Part shown: one piece after another, positions 18,401-25,949 of the stretch
Layout: every line of letters starts with the position of its first letter
Position numbering within the stretch: position 1 is the first letter of the stretch
Origin: Deltaproteobacteria bacterium
GTDB lineage: Bacteria; Myxococcota_A; Polyangia; Polyangiales; Houyiibacteriaceae
Direction of reading: 5' to 3'
Length of the DNA stretch: 64,000 nt
Assembly: GCA_017644045.1 (NCBI GenBank)
Contig: JAEPMI010000004.1
Coordinates: 1 to 64,000 of the forward strand
Position numbers and translations under genes: made by a program
Notes under the pieces: generated by a model
What the model saw: only the letters and a program-made list of their open reading frames with translations
The model's database searches: none
Told to the model about the DNA's origin: nothing

Positions 18401-18649
18401 GCGATCGGCACCGTCTTCACCCTCTTCTTCGTGCCTTCGCTCTACATGCTCTTCGCGAAGAAGCGCGAAGCGCGGGAGTCCGAGACGGTCGAGGGCGAGC
18501 CGGAGGCCGCGGTCGACGGAGAGCCGACCGGCGCCCCAGCCGAGCCCGAGTCGGACGACGCGACGGAGTCCGACGAGGACGCGCGGGATCTGTCCGGCGC
18601 CCGACCGCGACCCGGCGAGGACGACGAGTCGACCGAAGCGACTGGCTGA
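15416..18649 (+). CDS. RND multidrug efflux permease (HAE1/AcrB family)
   Basis: This encodes 1077 residues, normal for the hydrophobe/amphiphile efflux family. It opens with the typical KLTDIFIRRPVIAVVVNVII first helix. The proton-relay pair is intact in TM4 (GLVVDDAIVVVENV, D401 and D402). Other family landmarks are YDATEYIESAIEEV before TM2, the porter repeats, and GLVAKNGILIVEFANE in TM10-11. The last 50 or so residues are a hydrophilic, acidic extension (repeated Glu/Asp, TESDEDARD), which is longer than in AcrB. It forms an operon with the adaptor and ends 3 bases before the convergent 18653 gene. Substrates are unknown; in this family they are usually toxic small molecules. Confidence 0.95.
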   Translation: MKLTDIFIRRPVIAVVVNVIIIIAGVQAVSSLTVRQYPKNENATVTITTAYVGANADLVRGFITTPVERAIAAADGIDYIESESRQNVSIVRARLELNYDANRALGEISSKVDQIRGDLPPEAEIPVINVESADSEFAAAYLSFSSGFLEQNEITDYLVRVVQPRLSAVPGVQRADILGARTFAMRVWLDADRMAAQGVSASQVRQALAANNYLAAVGSTRGSLIQVNLTTNTNLSSPREFEQLVVKESNGGVVRLRDVATVSLGAESYDTQVNFTGETAVFVGIWALPNANTLDVVSAVRDELDAIETDLPDQLDARMAYDATEYIESAIEEVSSTLVETLAIVVLVIFLFLGSLRSVLVPLVAIPVSLIGAIFLMQVLGFTLNLLTLLAIVLSVGLVVDDAIVVVENVQRWLRKGKTPIQAAMLGARELVGPIIAMTVTLAAVYAPIAFQGGLTGSLFREFALTLAGAVTISGVVALTLSPVMASRLLKEGEADKGLSGRINRGFDRVKALYGRALKRSLGWRPFIYTTWLLLSVIAGVLFVMSPKELAPSEDQGIVFGVVNAPSNATLEQIVPSAEKIHEIAMDFEETDYTFQITSPVGGFWGMGLKPWSERERTANALVPEVQARVQHVPGVETFPIVPPALPGGGQFPVEFVISSTAEHAEILEYAKQIRDAATASGLFAFPPLIDVKVDQPEAQIVIDRDKVAELGLDLRTVGLDLGSALGGAYVNRFSAYGRSYKVIPQLERSQRLNPEQLRDLRVSTPTGELIPLGTFATIEYGVAPRSLNRFEQLNSVKISGVTIRTLDEALTFLETKADEILPPAYSTNYTGESRQLRVEGDSFGPAFALAVVLIFLVLAAQFNSFRDPFVILAGSVPLAMFGALIFTFLKMPNPNMPFWTDGWTTTLNVYSQVGLVTLVGLVAKNGILIVEFANELQLEGHSKLEAIQEAATTRLRAVLMTTVATVFGHFPLILVTGAGAAARNSIGLVLVAGMAIGTVFTLFFVPSLYMLFAKKREARESETVEGEPEAAVDGEPTGAPAEPESDDATESDEDARDLSGARPRPGEDDESTEATG

Positions 18650-18652
18650 ACC

Positions 18653-19144
18653 TCAGCGGTAGGGCTCGTGCGGGAGCGACACCCGCCGATCGAGGGCGTC
18701 GCGGGCGAGCTCGGCCTCTTCGGGCTCGAGATCGAAGAAGACGGCCTCCCGCTCGATGCCGCGCTGGACCCAGAGCGACATGCGTTTGCCGTCGCGACCC
18801 GCGCCCACACGGTCGACGGAGTCGATCGGGATCGCACGACGAAGGCGCCCGCCTCTGCCGAGCAAGTGGAGCACGGTGCCGCGCGCCCGGATCTCGACCA
18901 CCGGCGGGCCGAGCTTCTCGCGGGCCGCCCAGGCGATACCGAAGATCACGCCGATGAGCGCGCCGGGGATCAGCACGATGGTCCGACCGAAGAGCCAGGA
19001 AGCGACCACGCTCAGCACGATCGCGGTCAACGCGACCAAGCCCGACGGCCGATTCACCGACTTGCCGGACCATTCACCGAGTCGGATCGCGACGTCACCG
19101 TCCGAGTCGTCGACGGTGACGCGACCGACTCGTCGGACGGGCAT
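18653..19144 (-). CDS. small membrane protein with PH-like C-terminal region, putative
   Basis: The product has 163 residues. Two adjacent hydrophobic helices lie at about residues 37-75 (LVALTAIVLSVVASWLF and VLIPGALIGVIFGIAWAA). They are followed by a beta-rich domain with a hydrophobic/basic pattern (VEIRARGTVLHLL, IPIDSVDRVGAGRDG) resembling short bacterial PH domains. I cannot assign a function. It is the second gene of an operon with the NYN/OST-HTH gene, starting 2 bases after that gene's stop, and converges with the RND permease gene. The two facing stop codons lie in a small palindrome, GCTGA-ACC-TCAGC. Confidence 0.65.
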   Translation of the reverse strand: MPVRRVGRVTVDDSDGDVAIRLGEWSGKSVNRPSGLVALTAIVLSVVASWLFGRTIVLIPGALIGVIFGIAWAAREKLGPPVVEIRARGTVLHLLGRGGRLRRAIPIDSVDRVGAGRDGKRMSLWVQRGIEREAVFFDLEPEEAELARDALDRRVSLPHEPYR

Positions 19145-19146
19145 GG

Positions 19147-20064
19147 TCAGGCCTTGGGGCCGAAGCCCTGGATGACGTAGTTGCCGCTCTTCTCGTCCTT
19201 CTGGATCTCGAGCAGCTTCTGCTTGGCGGCGTCCTCGAGCAGGTTGTTGAAGCTCCGGTAGCCGTAGTAGCTCTCCGAGAACTGCGGCTTCTTGCGCTTG
19301 AGCACCTGCTTGACCATCGAACCCCAGAGGTTGCCGTCGCGATCCTTGAAGAGCGACTCGACCACGTCGAGGACCAGCTCGATCGCCTCCTCCGGGTCCC
19401 CCGACTTCTCGGCCGGCGATTCATCGTCTTCCTTGGCCGCGGCCGGGGGCTGCGGGCCGCCGTTGCCGTTGCCGTTCTCGGAGGCCTTGCTCTCCTCCTT
19501 GGGCTTGCGACCGCTCTGGGCGTTGCCGCCGCCGCTCCCGCCGCCATCGCGCTTCTTGCGGCCATCGCCCTTCTTCTTGATGGCCTTCTTCCGGCGAACG
19601 AGGTCGTCGTAGTAGATGAAGTCGTCGCAGTTCTCGATGAGTAGGTCGCTCGACGAGTTCTTCACCCCGAGGCCGATGACGGTCTTGTTGTTCTCGCGGA
19701 GCTTGCTGACCAAGGGCGAGAAGTCGCTGTCACCGCTGATGATGACGAAGACGTCCACGTGCTTCTTCGTGTAGCAGAGGTCGAGGGCGTCCACGACGAG
19801 CCGGATGTCGGCGCTGTTCTTGCCGCTGTAAGAGACGTGAGGGATCTCGATGAGCTCGAAGGCCGCCTCGTGCATCGGGCGCTTGTCGCTCTTGAAGCGG
19901 TCCCAGTCGGCGTAGGCCTTCTTCACCACCACCTTGCCCTTGTCGAGGATTCGCTCGAGGACGAGGTCGATGTCGAAGCGGTTGTAGCGAGCGTCCCGAA
20001 CACCGATGGCGACGTTCTCGTAGTCGCAGAAGACGGCCAGGTTCGGCGCGAAGTCATTGGTCAT
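19147..20064 (-). CDS. NYN-domain RNase with C-terminal OST-HTH/LOTUS domain
   Basis: The product has 305 residues. Residues about 5-150 are a NYN (PIN-like, LabA/DUF88) nuclease domain: the acidic site is visible in FCDYENVAIG, NSADIRLVVDALDL and IISGDSDFSPLVSKL. A long low-complexity linker follows (Lys-rich, then Gly/Asn and Glu/Pro-rich, about residues 160-230). The C-terminal 75 residues, from LWGSMVKQVLKRKKP to GNYVIQGFGP, match the winged OST-HTH/LOTUS fold that binds RNA, particularly G-rich or G-quadruplex RNA in studied cases. The combination suggests an RNA-binding endoribonuclease. The ATG at 20064 begins right at the NYN domain. It is the first gene of a two-gene operon. Confidence 0.88.
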   Translation of the reverse strand: MTNDFAPNLAVFCDYENVAIGVRDARYNRFDIDLVLERILDKGKVVVKKAYADWDRFKSDKRPMHEAAFELIEIPHVSYSGKNSADIRLVVDALDLCYTKKHVDVFVIISGDSDFSPLVSKLRENNKTVIGLGVKNSSSDLLIENCDDFIYYDDLVRRKKAIKKKGDGRKKRDGGGSGGGNAQSGRKPKEESKASENGNGNGGPQPPAAAKEDDESPAEKSGDPEEAIELVLDVVESLFKDRDGNLWGSMVKQVLKRKKPQFSESYYGYRSFNNLLEDAAKQKLLEIQKDEKSGNYVIQGFGPKA

Positions 20065-20072
20065 GCGCGCTG

Positions 20073-20078
20073 ACTCTA
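20073..20078 (-). promoter_or_regulatory. TAnnnT -10-like box for NYN/OST-HTH gene
   Basis: TAGAGT on the minus strand lies 8 bases before the ATG. It overlaps the edge of the 20076-20244 inverted repeat, so the element may have shaped this promoter. Confidence 0.4.
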
Positions 20079-20244
20079 GCGCGTGGTACAGCCCGGTGAA
20101 AGGGCGCTGCGCGCCCTGAGCACGCCCACTGGGGTCGTCCCCTCGCGCTCGAAGATACTTCGGCATCTCCTCGGCTCGCTGACACCCCATCGAGCGCACC
20201 CAGACCACGGATCACCCGTCCACCGTTCTGAACCACGCGCTAGC
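20076..20244. repeat. 169-bp element bounded by inverted repeats
   Basis: CTAGCGCGTGGT at 20076-20087 is exactly repeated in reverse at 20233-20244, and the similarity continues inward imperfectly for about 29 bases. Inside is a hairpin AGGGCGC-TGC-GCGCCCT (20101-20117). No open frame is credible. It looks like a REP/MITE-type intergenic repeat between the NYN gene and the MA peptidase gene. Genome copy number is unknown. Confidence 0.6.
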
Positions 20245-20280
20245 GCGCCCGGATCGGGGCCGTCGAGCCGAGAGCGGCGC

Positions 20281-21744
20281 TCACTCGTCACGTTCGCCGA
20301 TCCACGCGAGGAGATCGTCGCCGGTGAAGGGCCGCGAGCCGGCCATCACGGTGAGCGACTCGCGCGGGTCGCCGCCGTCGTGGAGGAACGTGGCCACCCG
20401 CTGAAGCGCGCCCTCCCCCTCGCGGTCGAGGATCGCCGCGATCATGGCGTAGCTCTGGTGGTAGGCGAAGCGCGCGGACTGGCCGTCCTCGATGACCACG
20501 AAGCTCCCCTCCAACGAGGGGAAGGGAACGTAGGTGCGCTGTCGGGCCATCAGGGAGAGCGTCCGCTCCAGCTCCGGCGGCCGCTGGCCCTGGAAGTGCT
20601 GCGCCAGCCCCTCGTGGAGCCAGAGCGGGGCGCGAGGCGCGACGTGGGCCAGCTGGGCGTGGAGGCTCTCGTGCCGGACTGCGACCGGGAGCTGCCGTGG
20701 ATGAGTCTCCCCGTTCAGCCGGAGGGCCCCGTCGAACATCGCCCCGGACCAGCTCGGGCCGCACGTGGCCTCCCGGAAGCTGGCGGCGTCGTCGTAGATC
20801 ACCACGGTGAGCGCAGGACGGCGCTCGGCCCCCAGCAGGCGAGCGGCGTCGTCGAGGCTGCCGATGACCTGGTCGAGCACCGAGACCGCCTGCGCGCGGT
20901 GGAACGACGGAGCATGGCGCAGCCGAACACCATCCCGCTCGAGCTCGAGCATCCGTGCTTCGTGGCCGGCGCGCCGCGCCAGCAGGGGTCGCATGGCCGT
21001 CGCCCAGGGGTCGTCCGGGAAGGACTCGAGGTACCCGTCCAGTGCCTCGAGCGCGCGAGCGCTCTCTCCGTCGCGGGCCGCGCTCGAGGCCAGCGCGAGA
21101 CCGATGGCTGGATCGTCGCTCAGGCGGAACGCGCTGGTGAGCGCCGAACGTTCGCCGACGTCGTCGCCGCGCTGACGAGCGACGAGCGCGCGCGCCATCC
21201 AGACCTGCGCTCCCCGGTCGACCTCGGCGAGACCGGCCAGCGCGCCATCGACATCACCGTCCTCCTGGGAGAGCGACCGGATGAGGAGCGCGAACCCGGC
21301 GGCGGCGGCGAGGTCGAAGCCATCCTGAAAGCGGTCCGGCGCGTCGCGTAGCGAGGTCAGCGCCTCCCCTTCGCCACGCACGAGCGCCGAGAGCCCCTGC
21401 CGGAGCTCGAGCGAGATCCCGTCGTCGCGGAGAAGCCCGCGGGTGCGATCCCAGAGCTCCGCGGTCAGGAGGTTGGCGGAGTCCGCGAGCGAGGGACCGA
21501 TGGGACGCTCGTCGAGCTCCGAGCAGCCCGCGAGCCGCATCGGCGCGAGCATGACCGAGCTCGGCTCGGCCTCGGTGGTCACCTGCGGCGGCGCCACGGC
21601 CGGCGCTTCGACGCGCTCGGGTGCCGGCGCGGCCTCGGGCGCCGTGGGCTGCTCCGTGGGCGGCGTCGGCGGGCTCGCCCGAAACCACCACCAACCGGCG
21701 GCGCCGAGCGCGAGTCCCACGACTAGCCAACCGATCGAACGCAC
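20281..21744 (-). CDS. membrane-anchored MA-type (gluzincin) metallopeptidase with TPR-like repeats
   Basis: This encodes 487 residues. A single N-terminal transmembrane anchor (IGWLVVGLALGAAGWWWF) is followed by a Pro/Ala/Glu-rich linker, then helical repeats of TPR type over about residues 150-290 (for example LALASSAARDGESARALEALDGYL, only partly quoted here as LASSAARDGESARALEA). The C-terminal peptidase domain carries HESLH (H358, E359, H362) and a downstream WLHEGLAQH (E378 the likely third ligand), the arrangement of the peptidase MA family. The catalytic domain would face the periplasm. The start is GTG, with TAGGTT 6 bases upstream and TTGGGA 17 bases further. The substrate is unknown. 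Confidence 0.82.
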   Translation of the reverse strand: MRSIGWLVVGLALGAAGWWWFRASPPTPPTEQPTAPEAAPAPERVEAPAVAPPQVTTEAEPSSVMLAPMRLAGCSELDERPIGPSLADSANLLTAELWDRTRGLLRDDGISLELRQGLSALVRGEGEALTSLRDAPDRFQDGFDLAAAAGFALLIRSLSQEDGDVDGALAGLAEVDRGAQVWMARALVARQRGDDVGERSALTSAFRLSDDPAIGLALASSAARDGESARALEALDGYLESFPDDPWATAMRPLLARRAGHEARMLELERDGVRLRHAPSFHRAQAVSVLDQVIGSLDDAARLLGAERRPALTVVIYDDAASFREATCGPSWSGAMFDGALRLNGETHPRQLPVAVRHESLHAQLAHVAPRAPLWLHEGLAQHFQGQRPPELERTLSLMARQRTYVPFPSLEGSFVVIEDGQSARFAYHQSYAMIAAILDREGEGALQRVATFLHDGGDPRESLTVMAGSRPFTGDDLLAWIGERDE

Positions 21745-21750
21745 GTCCTC

Positions 21751-21756
21751 AACCTA
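21751..21756 (-). promoter_or_regulatory. promoter of MA-type peptidase gene
   Basis: TAGGTT on the minus strand lies 6 bases before the GTG at 21744, with TTGGGA at 21774-21779 exactly 17 bases upstream as a -35. Confidence 0.55.
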
Positions 21757-21836
21757 GTGCCCTTCCCCCCTGGTCCCAACCCATCGACCGACTTTGTCGA
21801 AACTCTCGCGGGGTCTTCCGCGTCACACCCCCGAAC

Positions 21837-22922
21837 ATGGCCAAACGCATGCATTCTTCCCTCTTCGCGCTCGCGCTCGTCGCGGCGTGCACCGTCCACC
21901 ACGTCGTCGAGGATTCGAACGGCCCCACCGGCGGTGGCGCAGAAGTGGCTCGCTCGCTCGACCTCCGACTCGGCGAGGAGCTCGTCGTGGGGAGCGGCAC
22001 CCATGGCGCGCTCTCCACCACCGAGGGTGAGGCAGTGGCCCATCCGTTCATCGGCGCGGCTGGCGCGACCGTCGGGGCCCGGATCGAGAACGCTCCGCAG
22101 TTCGCCCGCGTCGGCATCCGCGGGCCCGTGCTCGCGGGTCGGTCCCCCGAAGACGCCGCGCTGGTCGTCGCCGGCGCGGCCGACGCCATGGGCACCCTAC
22201 CCGCCGACGGCGTCTACGTGGTCGTGGTCGAGGGCGTGGACCCGGGTGGCGCGCGCTACGACGTCTTCCTCGACTGTCGCTCCGACGAGTGCCGGGTCGA
22301 ATGCAGCGAGAGCCAGTCGTGTCCGGACAACGCACGCTGCTTCTTCGTGCAGTGCGTCACCACGCCCTGCCCCAGCTACTGCCAGGCGGACTTGCCCAGC
22401 GAACCGAGCCCGCCGGTCGTGAGCGAGCCGGGCGAGCCGTGCGGCTCCCGCGGAATGGCCCAGTGTGCGGCCCGTTCGTTCTGCAACTTCCCCGTGGATG
22501 CGCGCTGCGGAGAGGTGGACCACCCGGGTCAGTGCGCGCCCGTACCGCGTAGCTGCCCGAACACCAACGAGCTGGTCTGCGCGTGCGATGGACGCACGTA
22601 CGTGAACGCCTGCCAGGCGCACATGCGTGGCACCTCGGTTCGGAGCCTGGGCGCCTGCGCCGACGCGCCGCTTCCCGTGATGGTCGACGACCCCTCGGAC
22701 CCGGAGCCCACGGACGCCGAGTCGGTGCCCGTGGGCGAAGGCTGCATGCGCACCGGCTGTTCGAGTCAGATCTGCACCGAGGAGGGCAACCCGATGAACA
22801 CCACCTGCGAGATGCGGCCCGAGTACGCCTGCCTGAACCGAGCGCGCTGCGAGCGGCAGACGAACGGCGCGTGCGGCTGGACGGAGACCCCGGCGTTCGA
22901 AGCCTGCATGGACGAGCTCTGA
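21837..22922 (+). CDS. Cys-rich lipoprotein with Kazal-like and eight-cysteine-cluster domains
   Basis: The protein has 361 residues. A lipoprotein signal ends LALVAACT. An N-terminal beta-rich domain of about 140 residues follows. Next come a Cys-rich stretch (CRVECSESQSCPDNARC), and a Kazal-like protease-inhibitor core with the typical CACDGRTYVNACQA. The C-terminal 60 residues have TGCSSQIC, TTCEMRPEYACLNRARCE and NGACGWTETP, the spacing of the bacterial eight-cysteine-cluster domain found in Myxococcota. The many disulfides fit an extracytoplasmic protein. A Kazal module could inhibit serine proteases, perhaps self-protection or anti-prey, but the reactive loop cannot be assessed. The next gene converges two bases away. 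Confidence 0.78.
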   Translation: MAKRMHSSLFALALVAACTVHHVVEDSNGPTGGGAEVARSLDLRLGEELVVGSGTHGALSTTEGEAVAHPFIGAAGATVGARIENAPQFARVGIRGPVLAGRSPEDAALVVAGAADAMGTLPADGVYVVVVEGVDPGGARYDVFLDCRSDECRVECSESQSCPDNARCFFVQCVTTPCPSYCQADLPSEPSPPVVSEPGEPCGSRGMAQCAARSFCNFPVDARCGEVDHPGQCAPVPRSCPNTNELVCACDGRTYVNACQAHMRGTSVRSLGACADAPLPVMVDDPSDPEPTDAESVPVGEGCMRTGCSSQICTEEGNPMNTTCEMRPEYACLNRARCERQTNGACGWTETPAFEACMDEL

Positions 22923-22924
22923 GG

Positions 22925-24805
22925 TTAGGGCGCGGCGGCGCCCTGCATCTGCTGCAGCTGCTGGAGCAGCTCGTTCAGAGCGTCCTGGGTGCGGGCATCG
23001 CCGGCCGCGTTGCCGGCGCCACCGAGGCCCGCGCCCTGCAGCATCTGCATGGCACCCTCGATGGGCGAGCCCGCGCCCTCGAACCACATGCCCGCGATCG
23101 AGCCCATGTCGGCCTCGCCGAGGTCCTCGTCGCCGTGCGTCTCCTCGAGCCAGTGGCGCTCGAGTCGCCGAACTGCCTGGCGGTGGCGGCCGCGCGCGAG
23201 TCGGTCGAAGAGCGCTCGGGGTGCGGCGACGCCGAAGCGGTTCTCCGCGACGTAAGCGCGAACGCCGTCGAAGAACGCGCGGTCGCCCATCGCTTCTCGG
23301 ATGGCCGGGTAGAGGTAGGGGCCCTTGCCGTAGACCAGGCCTGCGTAGGCCATGGAGTCCCCGAACGCAGCGACCGGTCGATCGACGGCGCCGTCCGCGA
23401 TGCCCCGCAACCGCATGAAGTGGTAGTTCGCAGCGACCTGCCGCGTGCCCTCGCGCTGCGCCCGCTCGCGGCCGTAGCGGTCCTCGACGTAGACCATCGC
23501 GCTGAACTGGGCGAGCGACTCGTCGACGAAGGGGTGAGCCCGGGCGTCGGAGCCGACCAGCCCATGCCACCACTGGTGGGCCACCTCGTGGGCGACGACG
23601 AAGTCGAGCATCGCGGCCTGCATCCCGCCGATCGGGTTCTGAGCGCCCCCCTGCTGCGTGGGTGTCTGACCGAGGAGCCCCTGGAGCATGGAGAGCGGGT
23701 TGGCAGCGCTCCCGTAGAACATCTGTGCGACCGTGACCAAGCCGCTGAACTCGACGCCGCCGGCCCCGCCGACGAGCGGCGCCTCGACGACCTCGAGGTC
23801 GGTGTAGGGGTAGGGCCCGAAGCGCCGGTGGAAGCTGTTGAGCGCCACCTTGGCGGTCTCGAGTGCCGCCTCGCCCGCAGCCCGGTCGGACGGGAGGAAG
23901 TATGAGCGCACCTGCACGCCCTGAACCTCCGCGCTGGCGACCTCGAAGGTGCGCGACACCACGATGGCGAAGTTGCGCGTCAGCCCGGCGACCGCGGTGA
24001 GCTCGGTGCGCCCCGGTTGGCCGTTCTGCCCGAGCACGGTCTGCTCGTGGGTGACCGCCCCGGTGACTGCGACGCGCGAGCCCTGCGGCGCGATGACCTT
24101 CGATCGGAAGTGGACGATCCCATCGCTGCCGAGGTCGCCGAGGGTCGAGTCGTCGCCTCGGACCCAGTCGCCATCCCGGCGCGGCGCGACCACCGCGTAG
24201 AAGTTCCCGAGGCTCGCGATGCCGCTGCCGTGGGCCAACAGGCCATAGTCTCCGTGCTCGGCACCGGGTTCGCCGAGACGCGTCAGCCCCTCCATCGCCT
24301 GGCCCATCAGGCTGGCCCGCTCGGGGGCGATCTCCTTCAGGTCCCCGGCGAGCTCGAGGTGCACGCGGAGCCGACCGTCCGCCGGCAACGGCGCTTCCGG
24401 GCGCAGCTCGATCGTGGAGCGGCCGTCGAAAGCGACCTGGCAGGTGGTCGCGACGCACGAGCTCCCGGTGAGCCGGACCTGCGGGCGATCGCCGACGGCG
24501 TTCCCGTAGATCCGGAGCACCACCGTGGGCAGCGCCTCCCCGGTGGTGTTGGTGAAGTAGAGCTCCTCGGTCGCGGTGAACGACGCGAGGTCGTCGGCGA
24601 TCCGCACCTCGAGGTCGTGGAGCGTCAGCTGGTCGAGACGCCGGGGCGCCACGTGACGCGCCGCGCGCCGGCGGTCCTCGCTGCGCAGATTACCGAGCAG
24701 CGGATCGGCCTCGAACCAGGCGGGTCCTTCGGTCTGAGCGGCCGCGTCGTCGTCGCCGCAGCCAGCGGCGAGCACGGCGACCAGGAGGATCGTCCAGCGG
24801 CGCAT
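22925..24805 (-). CDS. lipoprotein M1-family metallopeptidase
   Basis: The product has 626 residues. The signal ends VLAAGC, a good lipobox, so it is a secreted lipoprotein. A beta-sandwich N-domain (about residues 50-280) is followed by a gluzincin catalytic domain. The zinc site is intact: HEVAH (H406, E407, H410) and a third ligand in VDESLAQF (E429), the HExxH-18-E spacing of M1 aminopeptidases. A GxMEN-like exopeptidase motif is replaced by GAGGVEFSG, so amino-terminal specificity is uncertain. The C-terminal 40 residues are Gln/Ala-rich (LLQQLQQMQG). TAGCCT lies 7 bases before the ATG. Confidence 0.9.
   Translation of the reverse strand: MRRWTILLVAVLAAGCGDDDAAAQTEGPAWFEADPLLGNLRSEDRRRAARHVAPRRLDQLTLHDLEVRIADDLASFTATEELYFTNTTGEALPTVVLRIYGNAVGDRPQVRLTGSSCVATTCQVAFDGRSTIELRPEAPLPADGRLRVHLELAGDLKEIAPERASLMGQAMEGLTRLGEPGAEHGDYGLLAHGSGIASLGNFYAVVAPRRDGDWVRGDDSTLGDLGSDGIVHFRSKVIAPQGSRVAVTGAVTHEQTVLGQNGQPGRTELTAVAGLTRNFAIVVSRTFEVASAEVQGVQVRSYFLPSDRAAGEAALETAKVALNSFHRRFGPYPYTDLEVVEAPLVGGAGGVEFSGLVTVAQMFYGSAANPLSMLQGLLGQTPTQQGGAQNPIGGMQAAMLDFVVAHEVAHQWWHGLVGSDARAHPFVDESLAQFSAMVYVEDRYGRERAQREGTRQVAANYHFMRLRGIADGAVDRPVAAFGDSMAYAGLVYGKGPYLYPAIREAMGDRAFFDGVRAYVAENRFGVAAPRALFDRLARGRHRQAVRRLERHWLEETHGDEDLGEADMGSIAGMWFEGAGSPIEGAMQMLQGAGLGGAGNAAGDARTQDALNELLQQLQQMQGAAAP
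22927..22944. terminator. hairpin between convergent lipoprotein and M1 peptidase genes
   Basis: AGGGCGC, GGCG, GCGCCCT form a perfect 7-bp stem just past the stop at 22922. It overlaps the last codons of the minus-strand M1 gene. A terminator role is inferred. Confidence 0.45.
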
Positions 24806-24812
24806 GGGCCGG

Positions 24813-24818
24813 AGGCTA
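24813..24818 (-). promoter_or_regulatory. TAnnnT -10-like box for M1 peptidase gene
   Basis: TAGCCT on the minus strand lies 7 bases before the ATG at 24805. Confidence 0.45.
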
Positions 24819-24839
24819 GCAGGATGGCGAACGGGGCGC

Positions 24840-25949
24840 TCAGCTGGCCGGCGGATGGGGCATCCGAGCCGGGGGCTGGGTCGAGTAGCGGCGATCGGTG
24901 CGACGAGCGAGCTCGTCGATGTTCGCCATGGTCGGGTTCCGGGTGCCCGCCGCGAGCTCGTGGACCAGCTCGGTGGCGACGCGGTTCACGGGGGTGTCGA
25001 AGCCGTGATGGTCGGAGCGGAGGACGATCTCCCCGTTGATGAAGTCGACCGGAGGGGTCCGGCCACGCTCGAGGGCCGCCAACATCGAGGAGCGCAGGTT
25101 CCGGTACCGGGCGCCGACCGCGAGCAGGAGCGTGTGCTTGGCCACCAGCCCGACGCTCCCACGGTGCCGCCGCTCGTCGTCGGTCAGCGCGATCCAGTCG
25201 AGGTCGAGCGTCCCCGACACCTTCTCGAGAGCGACCTCCTCGGCAGCAGCGACCGCGACCGCTTCGGTCATGATCTCGAGCGCGAGCCGACGCGCGAGCT
25301 TCACGCGGAGCACCCGTCCGAGCCGTTCGCCCGCCAAGGTCCCGAGAGTGGAGATCGCGCAATTGATCGCGAGCTTGCTCCAGCGCGCCCCCGCGAAGTT
25401 GGCCGCTCGCTCCGACTCACCCACCGGGGCGAGCAACTCCGCGAGGCGGTCGAGGCGCGGGTCGTCCGCGCCGTCCATCCGACCGAGGGTGAAGCCGCCC
25501 TCGCTGGTCCGTTCGAAGAGCCCGGGCTCGGGCATGCTCGCTCCGAAGCCCACGATCGCGCCGAGCACCTCGTCCGCGCCGGCCAGACCCTGCTCCGCCA
25601 GGGCCTTCACGACCCGGTCCTCGCAGAGGCCATTCTGCATCACGACGAACGCCCCACCCTCCGCCAGCGCGGGGGCGGTCGTGGTGGCGGCCTCGACGAC
25701 GGCGTCCGGAGGTGTCGCCAAGAGGATCCAGTCGAAGGCCCCCTCGAGCTCGTGCACCGAGGTGACGATCGGCGCCCGGCTGACGGCGTCGTCGTCCCGG
25801 AAGCGCAGTCGATAACCCTCGGCGGCCACCGCCTCGGCGATGGTGGTGTTCGAGCTGAGGCCGACGACCTCGGCGCCGCTCTCGGCGAGGCCACCGACCA
25901 CCGTGCCTCCGATGGCACCCGTTCCAACGACCAAGACCCTCGAACTCAT
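24840..25949 (-). CDS. ketopantoate reductase (ApbA/PanE) family protein
   Basis: The product has 369 residues. The N-terminus is a Rossmann NADP-binding motif (VLVVGTGAIGGTVVGGL), and the pair LLATPPDAV and VVMQNGL are typical of the ApbA/PanE family. The catalytic lysine region is visible as WSKLAINCAISTLGTLAG. The C-terminal helical domain is longer than in PanE (about 300 residues), ending in a basic, Pro-rich tail. Family members reduce 2-oxo acids such as ketopantoate in pantothenate synthesis, but many paralogues have other substrates, so I do not give the gene symbol. The ATG at 25949 starts exactly at the Rossmann strand; the frame runs to 26426 but that part is the divergent kinase's upstream region. 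Confidence 0.85.
   Translation of the reverse strand: MSSRVLVVGTGAIGGTVVGGLAESGAEVVGLSSNTTIAEAVAAEGYRLRFRDDDAVSRAPIVTSVHELEGAFDWILLATPPDAVVEAATTTAPALAEGGAFVVMQNGLCEDRVVKALAEQGLAGADEVLGAIVGFGASMPEPGLFERTSEGGFTLGRMDGADDPRLDRLAELLAPVGESERAANFAGARWSKLAINCAISTLGTLAGERLGRVLRVKLARRLALEIMTEAVAVAAAEEVALEKVSGTLDLDWIALTDDERRHRGSVGLVAKHTLLLAVGARYRNLRSSMLAALERGRTPPVDFINGEIVLRSDHHGFDTPVNRVATELVHELAAGTRNPTMANIDELARRTDRRYSTQPPARMPHPPAS

Noticed and set aside
22197-24458. A 753-residue frame overlapping the M1 peptidase gene
   Set aside because: It lies in another frame of the same strand as a gene with an intact HExxH site and continues antisense through the Kazal lipoprotein gene. No family motif is present.
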